A stretch of DNA of 64,000 bases from the NCBI GenBank assembly GCA_963783945.1, contig CAWAPS010000005.1:1-64000 (forward strand), written 5' to 3'. The stretch's first letter is position 1, and each line of letters opens with the position of its first letter. The notes under the pieces are model-generated. The model was not told the origin of the DNA, searched no databases, and saw only the letters and a list, made by a program, of their open reading frames with translations. Below are positions 23,641-30,617 of this stretch, piece by piece. This DNA is from CAWAPS01 sp963783945 (lineage in GTDB: Bacteria > Actinomycetota > Acidimicrobiia > Acidimicrobiales > Palsa-688). The position numbers and the translations under genes are program-made.

Positions 23641-24134
23641 TTCCTCACCGGATTGCTCGTTGTTCGTCGAAGGCCGCGGGTTTCGGTCTTCTACTTAATG
23701 GGGCCGGGATGGCCGAGTCGCTACACACCACTGGGCGGCACAGTCGCCAGCAGCGCGGCCTCATCCCTACGCCGACGCTGCGACCACCTGACAGCTGGTC
23801 AGGTTCCGTGGCGACCAGCACTCCGGATGAGTCCTGCGCGACGATGCTGAAATCGAGGCTTGCCATCACTTAAAGGGCGTCGCGCCATACCGGCTAACTC
23901 GATAGCCACCCCGATGGACCTCAATGGACAGGCCACTAACAGCAGAACTCTTCACACTGACATGGCGAACCGGGCGTCATGTAGCGCCGACGCGGCTGGT
24001 CCGGTCTCCAGTCAGCTCGCTCGCCCGGGAGGGCCCTCAGGCCCTCATGGCCCGGGTACTTTGTTCCGTCTTGAAGGTCCCTAGGAGTGGAGGAGGCTCC
24101 TGCCGACGGACGGCTGGTTCTCTACTCCACGCGG
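23641..24134. other. Intergenic region with element-associated repeat, no intact gene
   Basis: A 494-base gap. It contains the 33-bp repeat at 23863-23895 shared with 8381-8413. A minus-strand frame starting near 23869 (MASLDFSIVAQDSSGVLVAT) has a plausible N terminus but decays after about 30 residues and may be a truncated gene. Confidence 0.5.
23863..23895 (+). repeat. Element-associated 33-bp repeat, right copy
   Basis: Same 33-bp motif as 8381-8413, one mismatch, same orientation, here inside the intact island upstream of the DUF2283 gene's 3' end. Its conservation in an otherwise diverged region suggests a functional site such as a promoter, terminator or resolution site. Confidence 0.8.
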
Positions 24135-24398
24135 TCAGCCGGTCGCTGCCTTCCTTCTGGCGAGCGCCGTCCGCAGGGCGCCGATGGCGAGGTCTGGGAA
24201 GCGCTCGGCGGGGGTGGCCAACGCCACCTCATCGACCTCAGCGGGAGCGCAGAGGATCTCAATACCGATCGGATGGCCGCACTCGTCGAGATCGACGAGA
24301 AGGTGCGCGTCGAGGACGTCAACCGTACGGGCCACGGTCGCCTCGGCGTCTAGCTGGACGCAGGTGGCGTCGGCTTCGCAGCCGTAGTGTACGAGCAC
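24135..24398 (-). CDS. DUF2283 family protein
   Basis: The 87-aa protein contains VLDAHLLVDLDECGHPIGIE, the core pattern of DUF2283 small proteins, often found in or near toxin-antitoxin and mobile loci. The function is unknown. Its C-terminal 37 residues and 3' flank are duplicated in degenerate form at 8630-8741 beside the left att site. It is convergent to no gene and precedes the toxin-antitoxin-like pair on the opposite strand. Confidence 0.75.
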   Translation of the reverse strand: MLVHYGCEADATCVQLDAEATVARTVDVLDAHLLVDLDECGHPIGIEILCAPAEVDEVALATPAERFPDLAIGALRTALARRKAATG

Positions 24399-24501
24399 CG
24401 CTCTTGGAGGCTACTCCTCGCCATCAGCGACCGTAGGTCCCGAGTCATCGCCCCAGCGATCTCGGCCGAGGACGTGACGCTCAGACGGATATCCTGGCCA
24501 A

Positions 24502-24726
24502 GTGGCCATGGAGGACCGTACGTCGTCCGAGTTGTTATCCGCTGTTGCGCGAGCTCGCAAACGGGCGGCCGACAGTGGAGAGTTGAAACCTGCCGGACGG
24601 GGGCTGGACACAGTACCCGTGTCGGCTGAACTCGCGGAGTTGGTACGCCGGGTGCTCAGTGACGGTACCTACGCCCAGGCGGTCGAGCAGATAGCGCGAG
24701 AAGACCCCGACCTCGCAACCCTCTGA
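24502..24726 (+). CDS. Putative antitoxin of a PIN-like toxin
   Basis: The 74-aa acidic protein (SSELLSAVARARKRAADSGE, LAELVRRVLSDGTYAQAVEQ) has no clear DNA-binding motif but has the size and position of an antitoxin, 19 bases upstream of a PIN-like gene. The start is GTG 24502 or ATG 24508. The assignment rests on context; sequence identity alone is not informative. Confidence 0.5.
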   Translation: MAMEDRTSSELLSAVARARKRAADSGELKPAGRGLDTVPVSAELAELVRRVLSDGTYAQAVEQIAREDPDLATL

Positions 24727-24745
24727 AGGTCACGATTCGCCGGTT

Positions 24746-25186
24746 GTGGCCATTGTTATCGACGACGCGACTCTTTTCGCTGTCCTCACCCGTCAAGCAG
24801 CCAGGAGCCTTCGCGAGTTGGCGAACGCTGGTGAGGTGTTCACAACCAGCTCGTGGTATTACCGGCTCCACCGGGCCATTCACGATCCGACCTCGACCGG
24901 CTCCCTGTCACGGATAGCAGCCAACCTGCCACCAGCAGATTGGGAAGGGCTGTTGGCGGCTCTGGACGATCTCCCGCCAGAGATTGTCGTTCCTGGGCCT
25001 CGATTGGTCGTTCCGATCATGGGTGCGCTGCGGCTGCGTAGACGAGTCAACCATTTGACCGCGGAAGCGTTAGCCGTGGCGAAGCTCAGTGGCGGAGGGA
25101 TCCGAGTGACCACAGAGGCGCCCCTGCTTCGCGAGAGCTGTGTCGAGCTGGGAATCCGGTTGGAGGTGCTACCACCGTTCGCGTAA
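24746..25186 (+). CDS. PIN-like domain protein, putative VapC-type toxin
   Basis: The 146-aa protein starts VIDDATLFAVLTRQAARSLR, with the early acidic residue of PIN domains. It ends with LTAEALAVAKLSGGGIRVTT then EAPLLRESCVELGIRLEVLP, the typical last helix and strand of VapC-like RNases. Acidic residues of the central motif (DPTSTGSLSRIAANLPPADW) are less clear. With the small upstream gene it resembles a type II toxin-antitoxin pair, which would stabilise the island. Confidence 0.6.
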   Translation: MAIVIDDATLFAVLTRQAARSLRELANAGEVFTTSSWYYRLHRAIHDPTSTGSLSRIAANLPPADWEGLLAALDDLPPEIVVPGPRLVVPIMGALRLRRRVNHLTAEALAVAKLSGGGIRVTTEAPLLRESCVELGIRLEVLPPFA

Positions 25187-25289
25187 GTGACCCCGGAGGC
25201 CTGCATTGCGGACAGCTCGATGAGCGAACGACAGGTTCGCGACCGTGGGCGGTCCCTTACCGACCGTCGCGGGCCTCGAGCGGCGGAGG

Positions 25290-26442
25290 TTAGCTGCGGC
25301 TGAGTAGCCGTCCCACGTGCTCGGCGGCTTCCACGTCGGCCGGCGGGAAGAAGGCGCTGTAGACCTTGAGACTGATGCTCGCGTCCGCGTGGCCGAGCCG
25401 GCCGGCCAGCGTCCGGGCGGATACGTCTCCGCGCGATGCGAGCTGTGTGGCCATGAAATGGCGCAGGGAATGGAGGTGAACTTCGGGCAGCGCCAGATCG
25501 TTACTCACCCTCCGGAAGAAACCGGTGACCGCGTCAGGACGGACCGGTGTGGAACCCTCGATTCGGTCGCTGAAGACGTAGGTGTCAGGTCCCAGCTCCA
25601 CCTCGCCCATCTGAGCTCGCTCGACACACTCGTCGCGGTGGAGGCGAAGCAGCACGACACCAGCCTCGCCCAGGGCGATGGTGCGCTCCTGGTGGCTCTT
25701 GGTGGCCTTCTCCTCAACCCGGCCCGGAATGTCGAGGATCGAGCGGGCGATGCGTACCGTTCCGGTGTCGAGGTCCACATCCCCCCACTTGAGGGCGCAG
25801 AGCTCCCCACGCCGAGCGCCGGTAAGGGCGGCCAGCATGATCAACGCGGCCAGAATCGGGTTGCGCTGCTCCGCCAGCTCGACGATCGCACGAACCTCTG
25901 CCGGGCTTGGTGGCACGATCCTCTGGTGGTGGACGGTCGGCGGGCTGGCCATGGTGGCTACATTGATCGGACACCACCCCCACTTGACAGCCTGCCCAAG
26001 AGCACCGGACAGGATGGCGTGGTGCTGGCGGATCGTGGAGGCAGACTTTCTTGTCTCGGTCATCGATGCGTACAGAGCGTCGAGATCCCACGCAGTCAAT
26101 CTCTGGACCGGTCTACGACCGAGGGCCGGCTTGATCGTGGTCTCGATGCACTTGCGATACGTGTGGATGTCTTGGGGGACAGCCCCTTACGCTCGAGGTG
26201 CTCCAGGTACCGATCGAGCAGGACGGTCAGGGTGGCCGACGTTCCCCCGAGCTTGCCCTTGGCGGCTTCGGCCTCGAGCTGATGCATCACGTCGACGACC
26301 GTTTTCGGGGGGCGGCCCGTCCTGGTCGAGCGACCGGCTCGCACGATCCGCGACACCTGCCTGGGCGCCTGGGTGACCGGGTCCGTCCGACGTAAACCCG
26401 CACTTCCCACACGCCCGGCTGGCGCTCCCTAACGGTGCCCAT
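25290..26442 (-). pseudogene. Tyrosine recombinase (integrase) of the island, two apparent frameshifts
   Basis: The catalytic half (25290-26099) shows ALTGARRGELCALKWGDVDL (Arg I), HLHSLRHFMATQLASRG (H-x-x-R), LGHADASISLKVYSAFFP (His and the nucleophile Tyr). The N-terminal half carries a SAM-like DNA-binding domain (RYLEHLERKGLSPK). Three frames must be joined: MGTVRERQPGVWEVRVYVGR from ATG 26442, then DPVTQAPRQVSRIVR after 26381-26386, then DIHTYRKCIETTIKPALGRR after 26174-26178. Each break is one missing base. The gene abuts the tRNA-Lys att site, as expected for the integrase. Confidence 0.85.
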
Positions 26443-26464
26443 CACCGTCGATCGTAGTGTCAGA

Positions 26465-26483
26465 TTAGGGATGGTGTAGGGAT
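26465..26483 (+). repeat. Candidate integrase arm-type site, right end
   Basis: A pair of TAGGGAT motifs, the counterpart of the pair at 8891-8910 with one base less between them, lies between the integrase start and the right att repeat. Same orientation as the left pair. Confidence 0.5.
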
Positions 26484-26543
26484 GGCACCCGCCACTCAGG
26501 GAGCATGCAAAGCCGGAAAGCCACTGCTAGCCGGGCTTTTTAC

Positions 26544-26588
26544 GTGCGCCCCCCGGGATTCGAACCCGGAACCTGCGGATTAAGAGTC
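26544..26588 (-). repeat. attR: 45-bp repeat within tRNA-Lys
   Basis: Identical to 8742-8786. It covers the tRNA discriminator, 3' acceptor strand, T arm, variable region and anticodon loop; the island thus restores an intact tRNA on integration. Confidence 0.92.
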
Positions 26589-26616
26589 CGTTGCTCTGCC
26601 GTTGAGCTAGAGGCGC
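26545..26616 (-). tRNA. tRNA-Lys(CTT)
   Basis: Read on the minus strand: acceptor GCGCCTC pairs with GGGGCGC (one G-T), the D arm is CTAGCTCAACGGCAGAG, the anticodon loop CTCTTAA gives anticodon CTT, and the T arm is CCGGGTTCGAATCCCGG. The discriminator is A; CCA is not encoded. It is the integration site of the 17.8-kb island and lies just downstream of tRNA-His in the same direction. Confidence 0.95.
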
Positions 26617-26723
26617 GCGCCAATCTCGCCTGGATTTTTCGCTCGGGTACGCTACCAGACCGCCACGTGGCGGCCCCGGCGTCTACTGCCGGGACGAAGG
26701 CGTGAAATCACCACCCCCGGTGG

Positions 26724-26798
26724 GGTGACCGAGGGGACTCGAACCCCCGACCTCCAGGGCCACAACCTGGCGCTCTAACCTACTGAGCTACGGCCACC
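26724..26798 (-). tRNA. tRNA-His(GTG)
   Basis: Acceptor GTGGCCG pairs with CGGTCAC, the loop TTGTGGC gives anticodon GTG, and the T arm is GGGGGTTCGAGTCCCC. The extra 5' G at position -1 (26798), characteristic of tRNA-His, is present opposite the discriminator C. Probably co-transcribed with tRNA-Lys. Confidence 0.95.
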
Positions 26799-26866
26799 AA
26801 GGGTCACCCAGTCTGCCACAGGGACCACACGGGCATAGATGTCCCTCACCCGGCGTTGCCCTAAAC

Positions 26867-27802
26867 GTGGTGAAGCCGGGCCTCGAATCCCGAGAGCAAG
26901 ATCTCGTTCGAGTGTATCTCGATGGCATTGGGCGTTATCCATTGTTGTCGAAGGACGACGAGACCCGTCTGGCTCAGCTCATAGAGCGCGGCCGGGGTGC
27001 GGAGTCGGAGCTGGCGTCCGGGTCCGGGCTCTCTGCCCCGCAGGTCAGGCAGCTGGAGCGGGCGAAGCGGGAGGGAGACTCAGCTGCCGAGCAGTTCATC
27101 AACTCGAACCTGCGGTTGGTCGTATCTATAGCCAAGCGCTACCGCGCGTCCGAGATGCCGATGCTGGATCTGATCCAGGAAGGCAACCTAGGGCTCATCC
27201 ACGCAGTGGAGAAGTTTGACTGGCGCAGAGGGTTCAAGTTCTCCACGTACGCGACGTGGTGGATCCGACAGTCCATCGGCCGGGGGATCGACAACAGCTC
27301 TCGTACTGTTCGCCTCCCGGTCCACGCTGGTGACCAGATGCGCCGCATTCTGCGGGCTCGCAGCGCCCTGGAAGGCGAAGCTGGGCGGCTGCCCACCACC
27401 GCCGAACTGGCCGCCCACCTCCACCTGTCCGAGGCGGAAGTGTCGAGCATGCTGAGCTACGTCATTGAGCCCGTGAGCCTGGCCATGCCTGTCGGTCCCG
27501 AAGGCGACACGGAGCTGGCGGATATCGTGGCTGACGCCACGGCTCCATCGCCATTCGATGTGGTCGCCGGAGAATTGATGGGGGCCGAGGTCGAAAGGCT
27601 GCTCTCCTGTCTAGACGAGCGGGAGAGTCTCATCCTCCGACTGCGCTATGGCCTCGACCGGGGCGAACCGCGGACCCTCGACGAGGTCGGCGCGGCCATG
27701 AACCTGACCCGGGAGCGTATCCGCCAGATCGAGCGCAGCGCCCTGGCCAAGCTACGCCACCCCTCCAAGGAGCTTGGTGCCCGGGATTTGCTGGCGTCTT
27801 AG
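26867..27802 (+). CDS. Group 2 RNA polymerase sigma-70 factor
   Basis: The 311-aa protein contains sigma regions 1.2 (VRVYLDGIGRYPLLSKDDET), 2.1-2.4 (NLRLVVSIAKRYRASEMPML; GNLGLIHAVEKFDWRRGFKF; YATWWIRQSIGR), 3 and 4 (LRYGLDRGEPRTLDEVGAAM; RERIRQIERSALAKLRH). It lacks the long region 1.1 of primary RpoD, so it is an alternative (SigB/HrdA-type) sigma recognising -10/-35 promoters, often in stress or stationary phase. It converges with a second group-2 sigma gene 39 bases away. The GTG start has no clear Shine-Dalgarno sequence. Confidence 0.93.
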   Translation: MVKPGLESREQDLVRVYLDGIGRYPLLSKDDETRLAQLIERGRGAESELASGSGLSAPQVRQLERAKREGDSAAEQFINSNLRLVVSIAKRYRASEMPMLDLIQEGNLGLIHAVEKFDWRRGFKFSTYATWWIRQSIGRGIDNSSRTVRLPVHAGDQMRRILRARSALEGEAGRLPTTAELAAHLHLSEAEVSSMLSYVIEPVSLAMPVGPEGDTELADIVADATAPSPFDVVAGELMGAEVERLLSCLDERESLILRLRYGLDRGEPRTLDEVGAAMNLTRERIRQIERSALAKLRHPSKELGARDLLAS

Positions 27803-27815
27803 CCTGGCAGAGATC

Positions 27816-27830
27816 CGAACCCGCGGTTCG
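27816..27830. terminator. Possible weak bidirectional hairpin between convergent sigma genes
   Basis: CGAACC-CGC-GGTTCG is a 6-bp perfect stem in the 39-base gap between the two convergent stops. No T-run follows on either strand, so termination would be weak or factor dependent. Confidence 0.3.
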
Positions 27831-27841
27831 TGAAGGACGAG

Positions 27842-28807
27842 CTAACCGGTGAGGAGATCGTGTGCGTTCGAGTCCAGCGTGGGGTGGCGCAACTTGGAGA
27901 TCGCCCGAGCTTCGATCTGACGTATCCGTTCTCGGGTCAGATTGAAATGGGCACCAACCTCGTCAAGGGTCCGGGGTTCACCCCGGTCGAGGCCGAAGCG
28001 AAGCTGAAGGATGGCGCGTTCCCGATCGTCCAAAACGACGAGCAGCTTGGCGACCTCGCCGGATAGCAGCGACGCGGCGGCGGCCTCGAAGGGCGATACG
28101 GCTGAGCGGTCTTCAACTCCGTCCCCGAGCTCGGCGTCGCTGTCGGCTCGCAGCGGTTGGGAGAGCGACATGGGCTCGGCGACATGGCGGATGACCTCGA
28201 CCACTCTGTGTTCCTCCAAGCCGAGATCTTCTGCCAGCTCCACGATGGTCGGGCGCCGACCCAATTTCGCCTCGAGCAGGCCCCGCGCTTTCGTGACCCT
28301 GACCAGCAGATCCCCGGCGTGGGCGGGGAGGCGTACGGTTCGTCCGGTGTTGGCGATCCCGCGGGTGACGGCTTGGCGTATCCACCAGGTAGCGTAAGTC
28401 GAGAACTTGAAGCCCTTGCGCCAGTCGAATTTCTCCACCGCATGGATCAGGCCCAGATTCCCCTCCTGAACCAGGTCCAGGAGCGGAAGTTCGGCAGCCT
28501 GGTATCTCTTGGCGATGGACACCACCAGCCGGAGGTTGGCTTTGACGAACGTCTCGGTCGCCTCCTCGCCTGAGCGGACGAGGCGCTGCAGCTCGCGTCG
28601 GCGCGAGGGTGTTAAGTCTGCGGTTGCGGCCAGTTCAGCCCGGGCATCGCGCCCGGCTTCCACGGCTTGAGCCAACCTGACCTCTTCGGCTTTGGTAAGC
28701 AGAGCGTATTTGCCGACGTCGTTCAAGTACAGACGAACGAGGTCTTCTTCCGGCTGAGCGGCACGCTTGTTGAGCACTCGTCCTCGTCTCTGCTGTCTTC
28801 GGGACAC
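27842..28807 (-). CDS. Group 2 RNA polymerase sigma-70 factor (second paralogue)
   Basis: The 321-aa protein shows the same architecture as its convergent neighbour: VRLYLNDVGKYALLTKAEEV (region 1.2), LRLVVSIAKRYQAAELPLLD, EKFDWRKGFKFSTYATWWIR (region 2), and FGLDRGEPRTLDEVGAHFNL with RERIRQIEARAISKLRH (region 4). The two proteins differ mainly in regions 1.2-2.1 and 3.1, so they probably recognise overlapping promoters. A basic N terminus (MSRRQQRRGRVLNKR) is an addition. The arrangement suggests an inverted duplication of an ancestral gene. Confidence 0.93.
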   Translation of the reverse strand: MSRRQQRRGRVLNKRAAQPEEDLVRLYLNDVGKYALLTKAEEVRLAQAVEAGRDARAELAATADLTPSRRRELQRLVRSGEEATETFVKANLRLVVSIAKRYQAAELPLLDLVQEGNLGLIHAVEKFDWRKGFKFSTYATWWIRQAVTRGIANTGRTVRLPAHAGDLLVRVTKARGLLEAKLGRRPTIVELAEDLGLEEHRVVEVIRHVAEPMSLSQPLRADSDAELGDGVEDRSAVSPFEAAAASLLSGEVAKLLVVLDDRERAILQLRFGLDRGEPRTLDEVGAHFNLTRERIRQIEARAISKLRHPTLDSNAHDLLTG

Positions 28808-29029
28808 GGCCCGTCAGGGTGCGACTGGTGTCCGAGAGAGGGCATTCTAGTTGATCGACTTGCCGAGCATTGTCTGGCAGGACTCGACCAGGTCGGCGGC
28901 GCCCGGGCGGCCGCCAACCGTACTCGTCCCGGCCGGTACAGCGATCACGCAGGTATCGTGGGTCACTACGTCGGGACGAACCCGGCCGGTTAGCGGCTGA
29001 GCCTCAAGGGCTCGGGAGGTGATGCCGCG

Positions 29030-29332
29030 GTGTCTGACCCGTCCGAAGCCATCGATGAGGAGGTCTTGCGGCTTCGCTGCTTGGGCCAGCCGTACGCTCG
29101 GATCAGCCGTGATCTGGGTCTCGACCGGGCCGCCGATGCCCAGCAGGCGTTCCGGCGGGCGCTGCGCCGCCTGTCGGCCGGAGACGCCAAGCGGGTCCGC
29201 GAAGAGGAGGTGTCGCGCTTGGACCGCCTCGCCGAGCGGGTTCGCGCCGACACCAGCAAGGACGACGTGGACCAGGCCCGACAGCTGAAGACGATCGAGC
29301 GAATGCTGACCCAGATCCGGGACGACGGATGA
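29030..29332 (+). CDS. Hypothetical protein with sigma-region-4-like helix pattern
   Basis: GTG 29030 follows GGGAGGTGATG and gives a 100-aa charged, all-helical protein. VLRLRCLGQPYARISRDLGL resembles the helix-turn-helix of sigma region 4 or small terminase-like proteins, and the C-terminal half (VSRLDRLAERVRADTSKDDV) forms a coiled coil. No catalytic motif is present. It lies between the sigma gene and rpsR and is oriented away from the former. Confidence 0.6.
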   Translation: MSDPSEAIDEEVLRLRCLGQPYARISRDLGLDRAADAQQAFRRALRRLSAGDAKRVREEEVSRLDRLAERVRADTSKDDVDQARQLKTIERMLTQIRDDG

Positions 29333-29369
29333 GAGGCGCCGGTCCCGGGATCTCTAGCCCGCCGAAGCC

Positions 29370-29873
29370 CTAAGCCGGGGCCTCGACCGGGACGTCCGCG
29401 GTCTCCTCGGATCCGGTGGCTCCTGCTTCGTCGGGCTGAACGCCGGCGGCCGAGGAGGGCCCGGACGCTTCCGCTTCGGAGGCGTCTCCGCTGGTGGGAG
29501 CAGCTCCGCCGTCTCTTGTGGACGAAGTCGCTCCATTCCCCCGGCGGTCCCCGCCGCGGGAGCCCCGTGATTCGCTGGCTGCAGTTCGCACTGAGTACGG
29601 GAGCAGGGCCAGCTCGCGGGCGGTCTTGACTGCCGTTGCCACGTCTCGTTGGTGCTGGGCGCACGTGCCGGTCGCCCCGCGGGACTTGATTCGGCCGCGA
29701 TCGTTGATGAAGCGCCTCAGGAGACCAACGTCCTTGTAGTCGACCCAGGTGGCGTGCTCGCTGCAGAAGACGCAGACCTTGGGCCGACCCCTCCGGGGAC
29801 GCCCGCTTGCTGCCTTGGGCTTGAGCCGGCCGTCCTGGCTCTTCTTCTTTGTCACCTTGGGATTTCGCGCCAC
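29370..29873 (-). CDS. rpsR: 30S ribosomal protein S18 with long C-terminal extension
   Basis: GTG 29873 is preceded by AAGGAG and gives 167 aa. Residues 34-95 match S18: CVFCSEHATWVDYKDVGLLR, RFINDRGRIKSRGATGTCAQ, HQRDVATAVKTARELALLPY. Cys34, Cys37 and the later Cys-x-x-His could bind zinc, so this is a C+ type. S18 is normally 75-90 aa; here the last 70 residues form a Gly/Ser/Ala/Glu-rich, probably disordered tail. The gene is not next to rpsF or ssb, so it may be the only S18 relocated or a paralogue. Confidence 0.88.
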   Translation of the reverse strand: MARNPKVTKKKSQDGRLKPKAASGRPRRGRPKVCVFCSEHATWVDYKDVGLLRRFINDRGRIKSRGATGTCAQHQRDVATAVKTARELALLPYSVRTAASESRGSRGGDRRGNGATSSTRDGGAAPTSGDASEAEASGPSSAAGVQPDEAGATGSEETADVPVEAPA

Positions 29874-30127
29874 TGGGCTCCTTCGTTGGCCGGAAAAGGG
29901 TACCGCTCTGATCGGGTTCGGACGACCCGATGACAACAAGCGCCCGATGCCACCCTACCCAAACGAACGACGCCTGCTCGAAGTGGCCCGCGACCCGGTC
30001 GCGATCGGCTACAGTCCTCTGCGAGGGTAGCTGAGATAGAGAGATTTCCCTCCGGCTCATTCCAGAGCCAGGCCGTGACCCGTGTGATCCCGAGGTCGAA
30101 TCAGGCCAGGAAAGGAGGGGATCGCCA

Positions 30128-30331
30128 ATGGCAACCGGCACCGTCAAATGGTTTAACTCCGAAAAGGGTTTCGGTTTCATCACGCAAGACGATGGCGGCC
30201 CTGATGTGTTCGTACACTTCAGCGCCATCTCTGGGAACGGATACCGCAACCTGGAGGAGAACCAGAAAGTCGAGTTCGAGACCACTCAAGGCCCGAAGGG
30301 TCTCCAAGCGAGCAACGTCACACTCCGCTGA
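30128..30331 (+). CDS. Cold-shock protein
   Basis: The 67-aa protein is a single cold-shock domain: GTVKWFNSEKGFGFITQDDG includes RNP1 (KGFGFI) and DVFVHFSAIS includes RNP2 (VFVHF). It binds single-stranded RNA/DNA and unwinds RNA structure. AAGGAGGGGATCGCC precedes the ATG. The leader of over 100 bases upstream may be regulatory, as in other csp genes. A DEAD-box helicase is encoded 290 bases downstream in the same direction. Confidence 0.95.
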   Translation: MATGTVKWFNSEKGFGFITQDDGGPDVFVHFSAISGNGYRNLEENQKVEFETTQGPKGLQASNVTLR

Positions 30332-30617
30332 GATGGCGCACGCTGTCCGAGGTCGGCGGGGAATCCCTTCCGGCCTCGACAGCGTCCATCCTCGCAGCCC
30401 AGGCGGTACAAACGTGGGCAACCAGCGCTGAGACGACGTCACTCGGTACCGCGCTGGAGTTCAGGCGCGGGACCACGACTGAGCCGAAGCAGGCTAGAGT
30501 GAAGGTACGCTCAAGTAGAGCATTCCTGTCGCGCCCCGGGCCCCGGCAATCCTCTGACAGGTCGAGTGCTGGGTCGCCCGTTGTAGCGCGAATCGACGCA
30601 AAGTTCGGAGTTCTTTT

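Larger units (their letters stand above)
8742..26588. mobile_element. Integrative (mobilizable) genomic island in tRNA-Lys(CTT), about 17.8 kb
   Basis: The segment is bounded by identical 45-bp direct repeats; the right one lies within an intact tRNA-Lys gene. Immediately inside the right end is a tyrosine integrase (with apparent frameshifts), then a toxin-antitoxin-like pair, an excisionase-like gene and a MobF relaxase-helicase. No type IV secretion genes are visible, so it would be mobilizable rather than self-conjugative. Cargo at 9.4-19.4 kb includes a MarR-ClC operon, a CaCA-like exchanger, methyltransferases, a cupin and an HD-GYP/LuxR protein. Possible integrase arm sites lie near each end. 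Confidence 0.88.

Noticed and set aside
8891..26483. Replication origin with DnaA boxes
   Set aside because: The repeated TAGGGAT motif does not match the DnaA consensus TTATCCACA and lies next to att sites.
28990..30285. A 431-aa minus-strand protein spanning rpsR and csp
   Set aside because: It overlaps three genes with good starts (29030, rpsR 29873, csp 30128) and contains only low-complexity arginine/serine sequence.
30332..30617. A known riboswitch upstream of the DEAD-box helicase
   Set aside because: No recognised aptamer consensus could be seen; only a long leader is supported.
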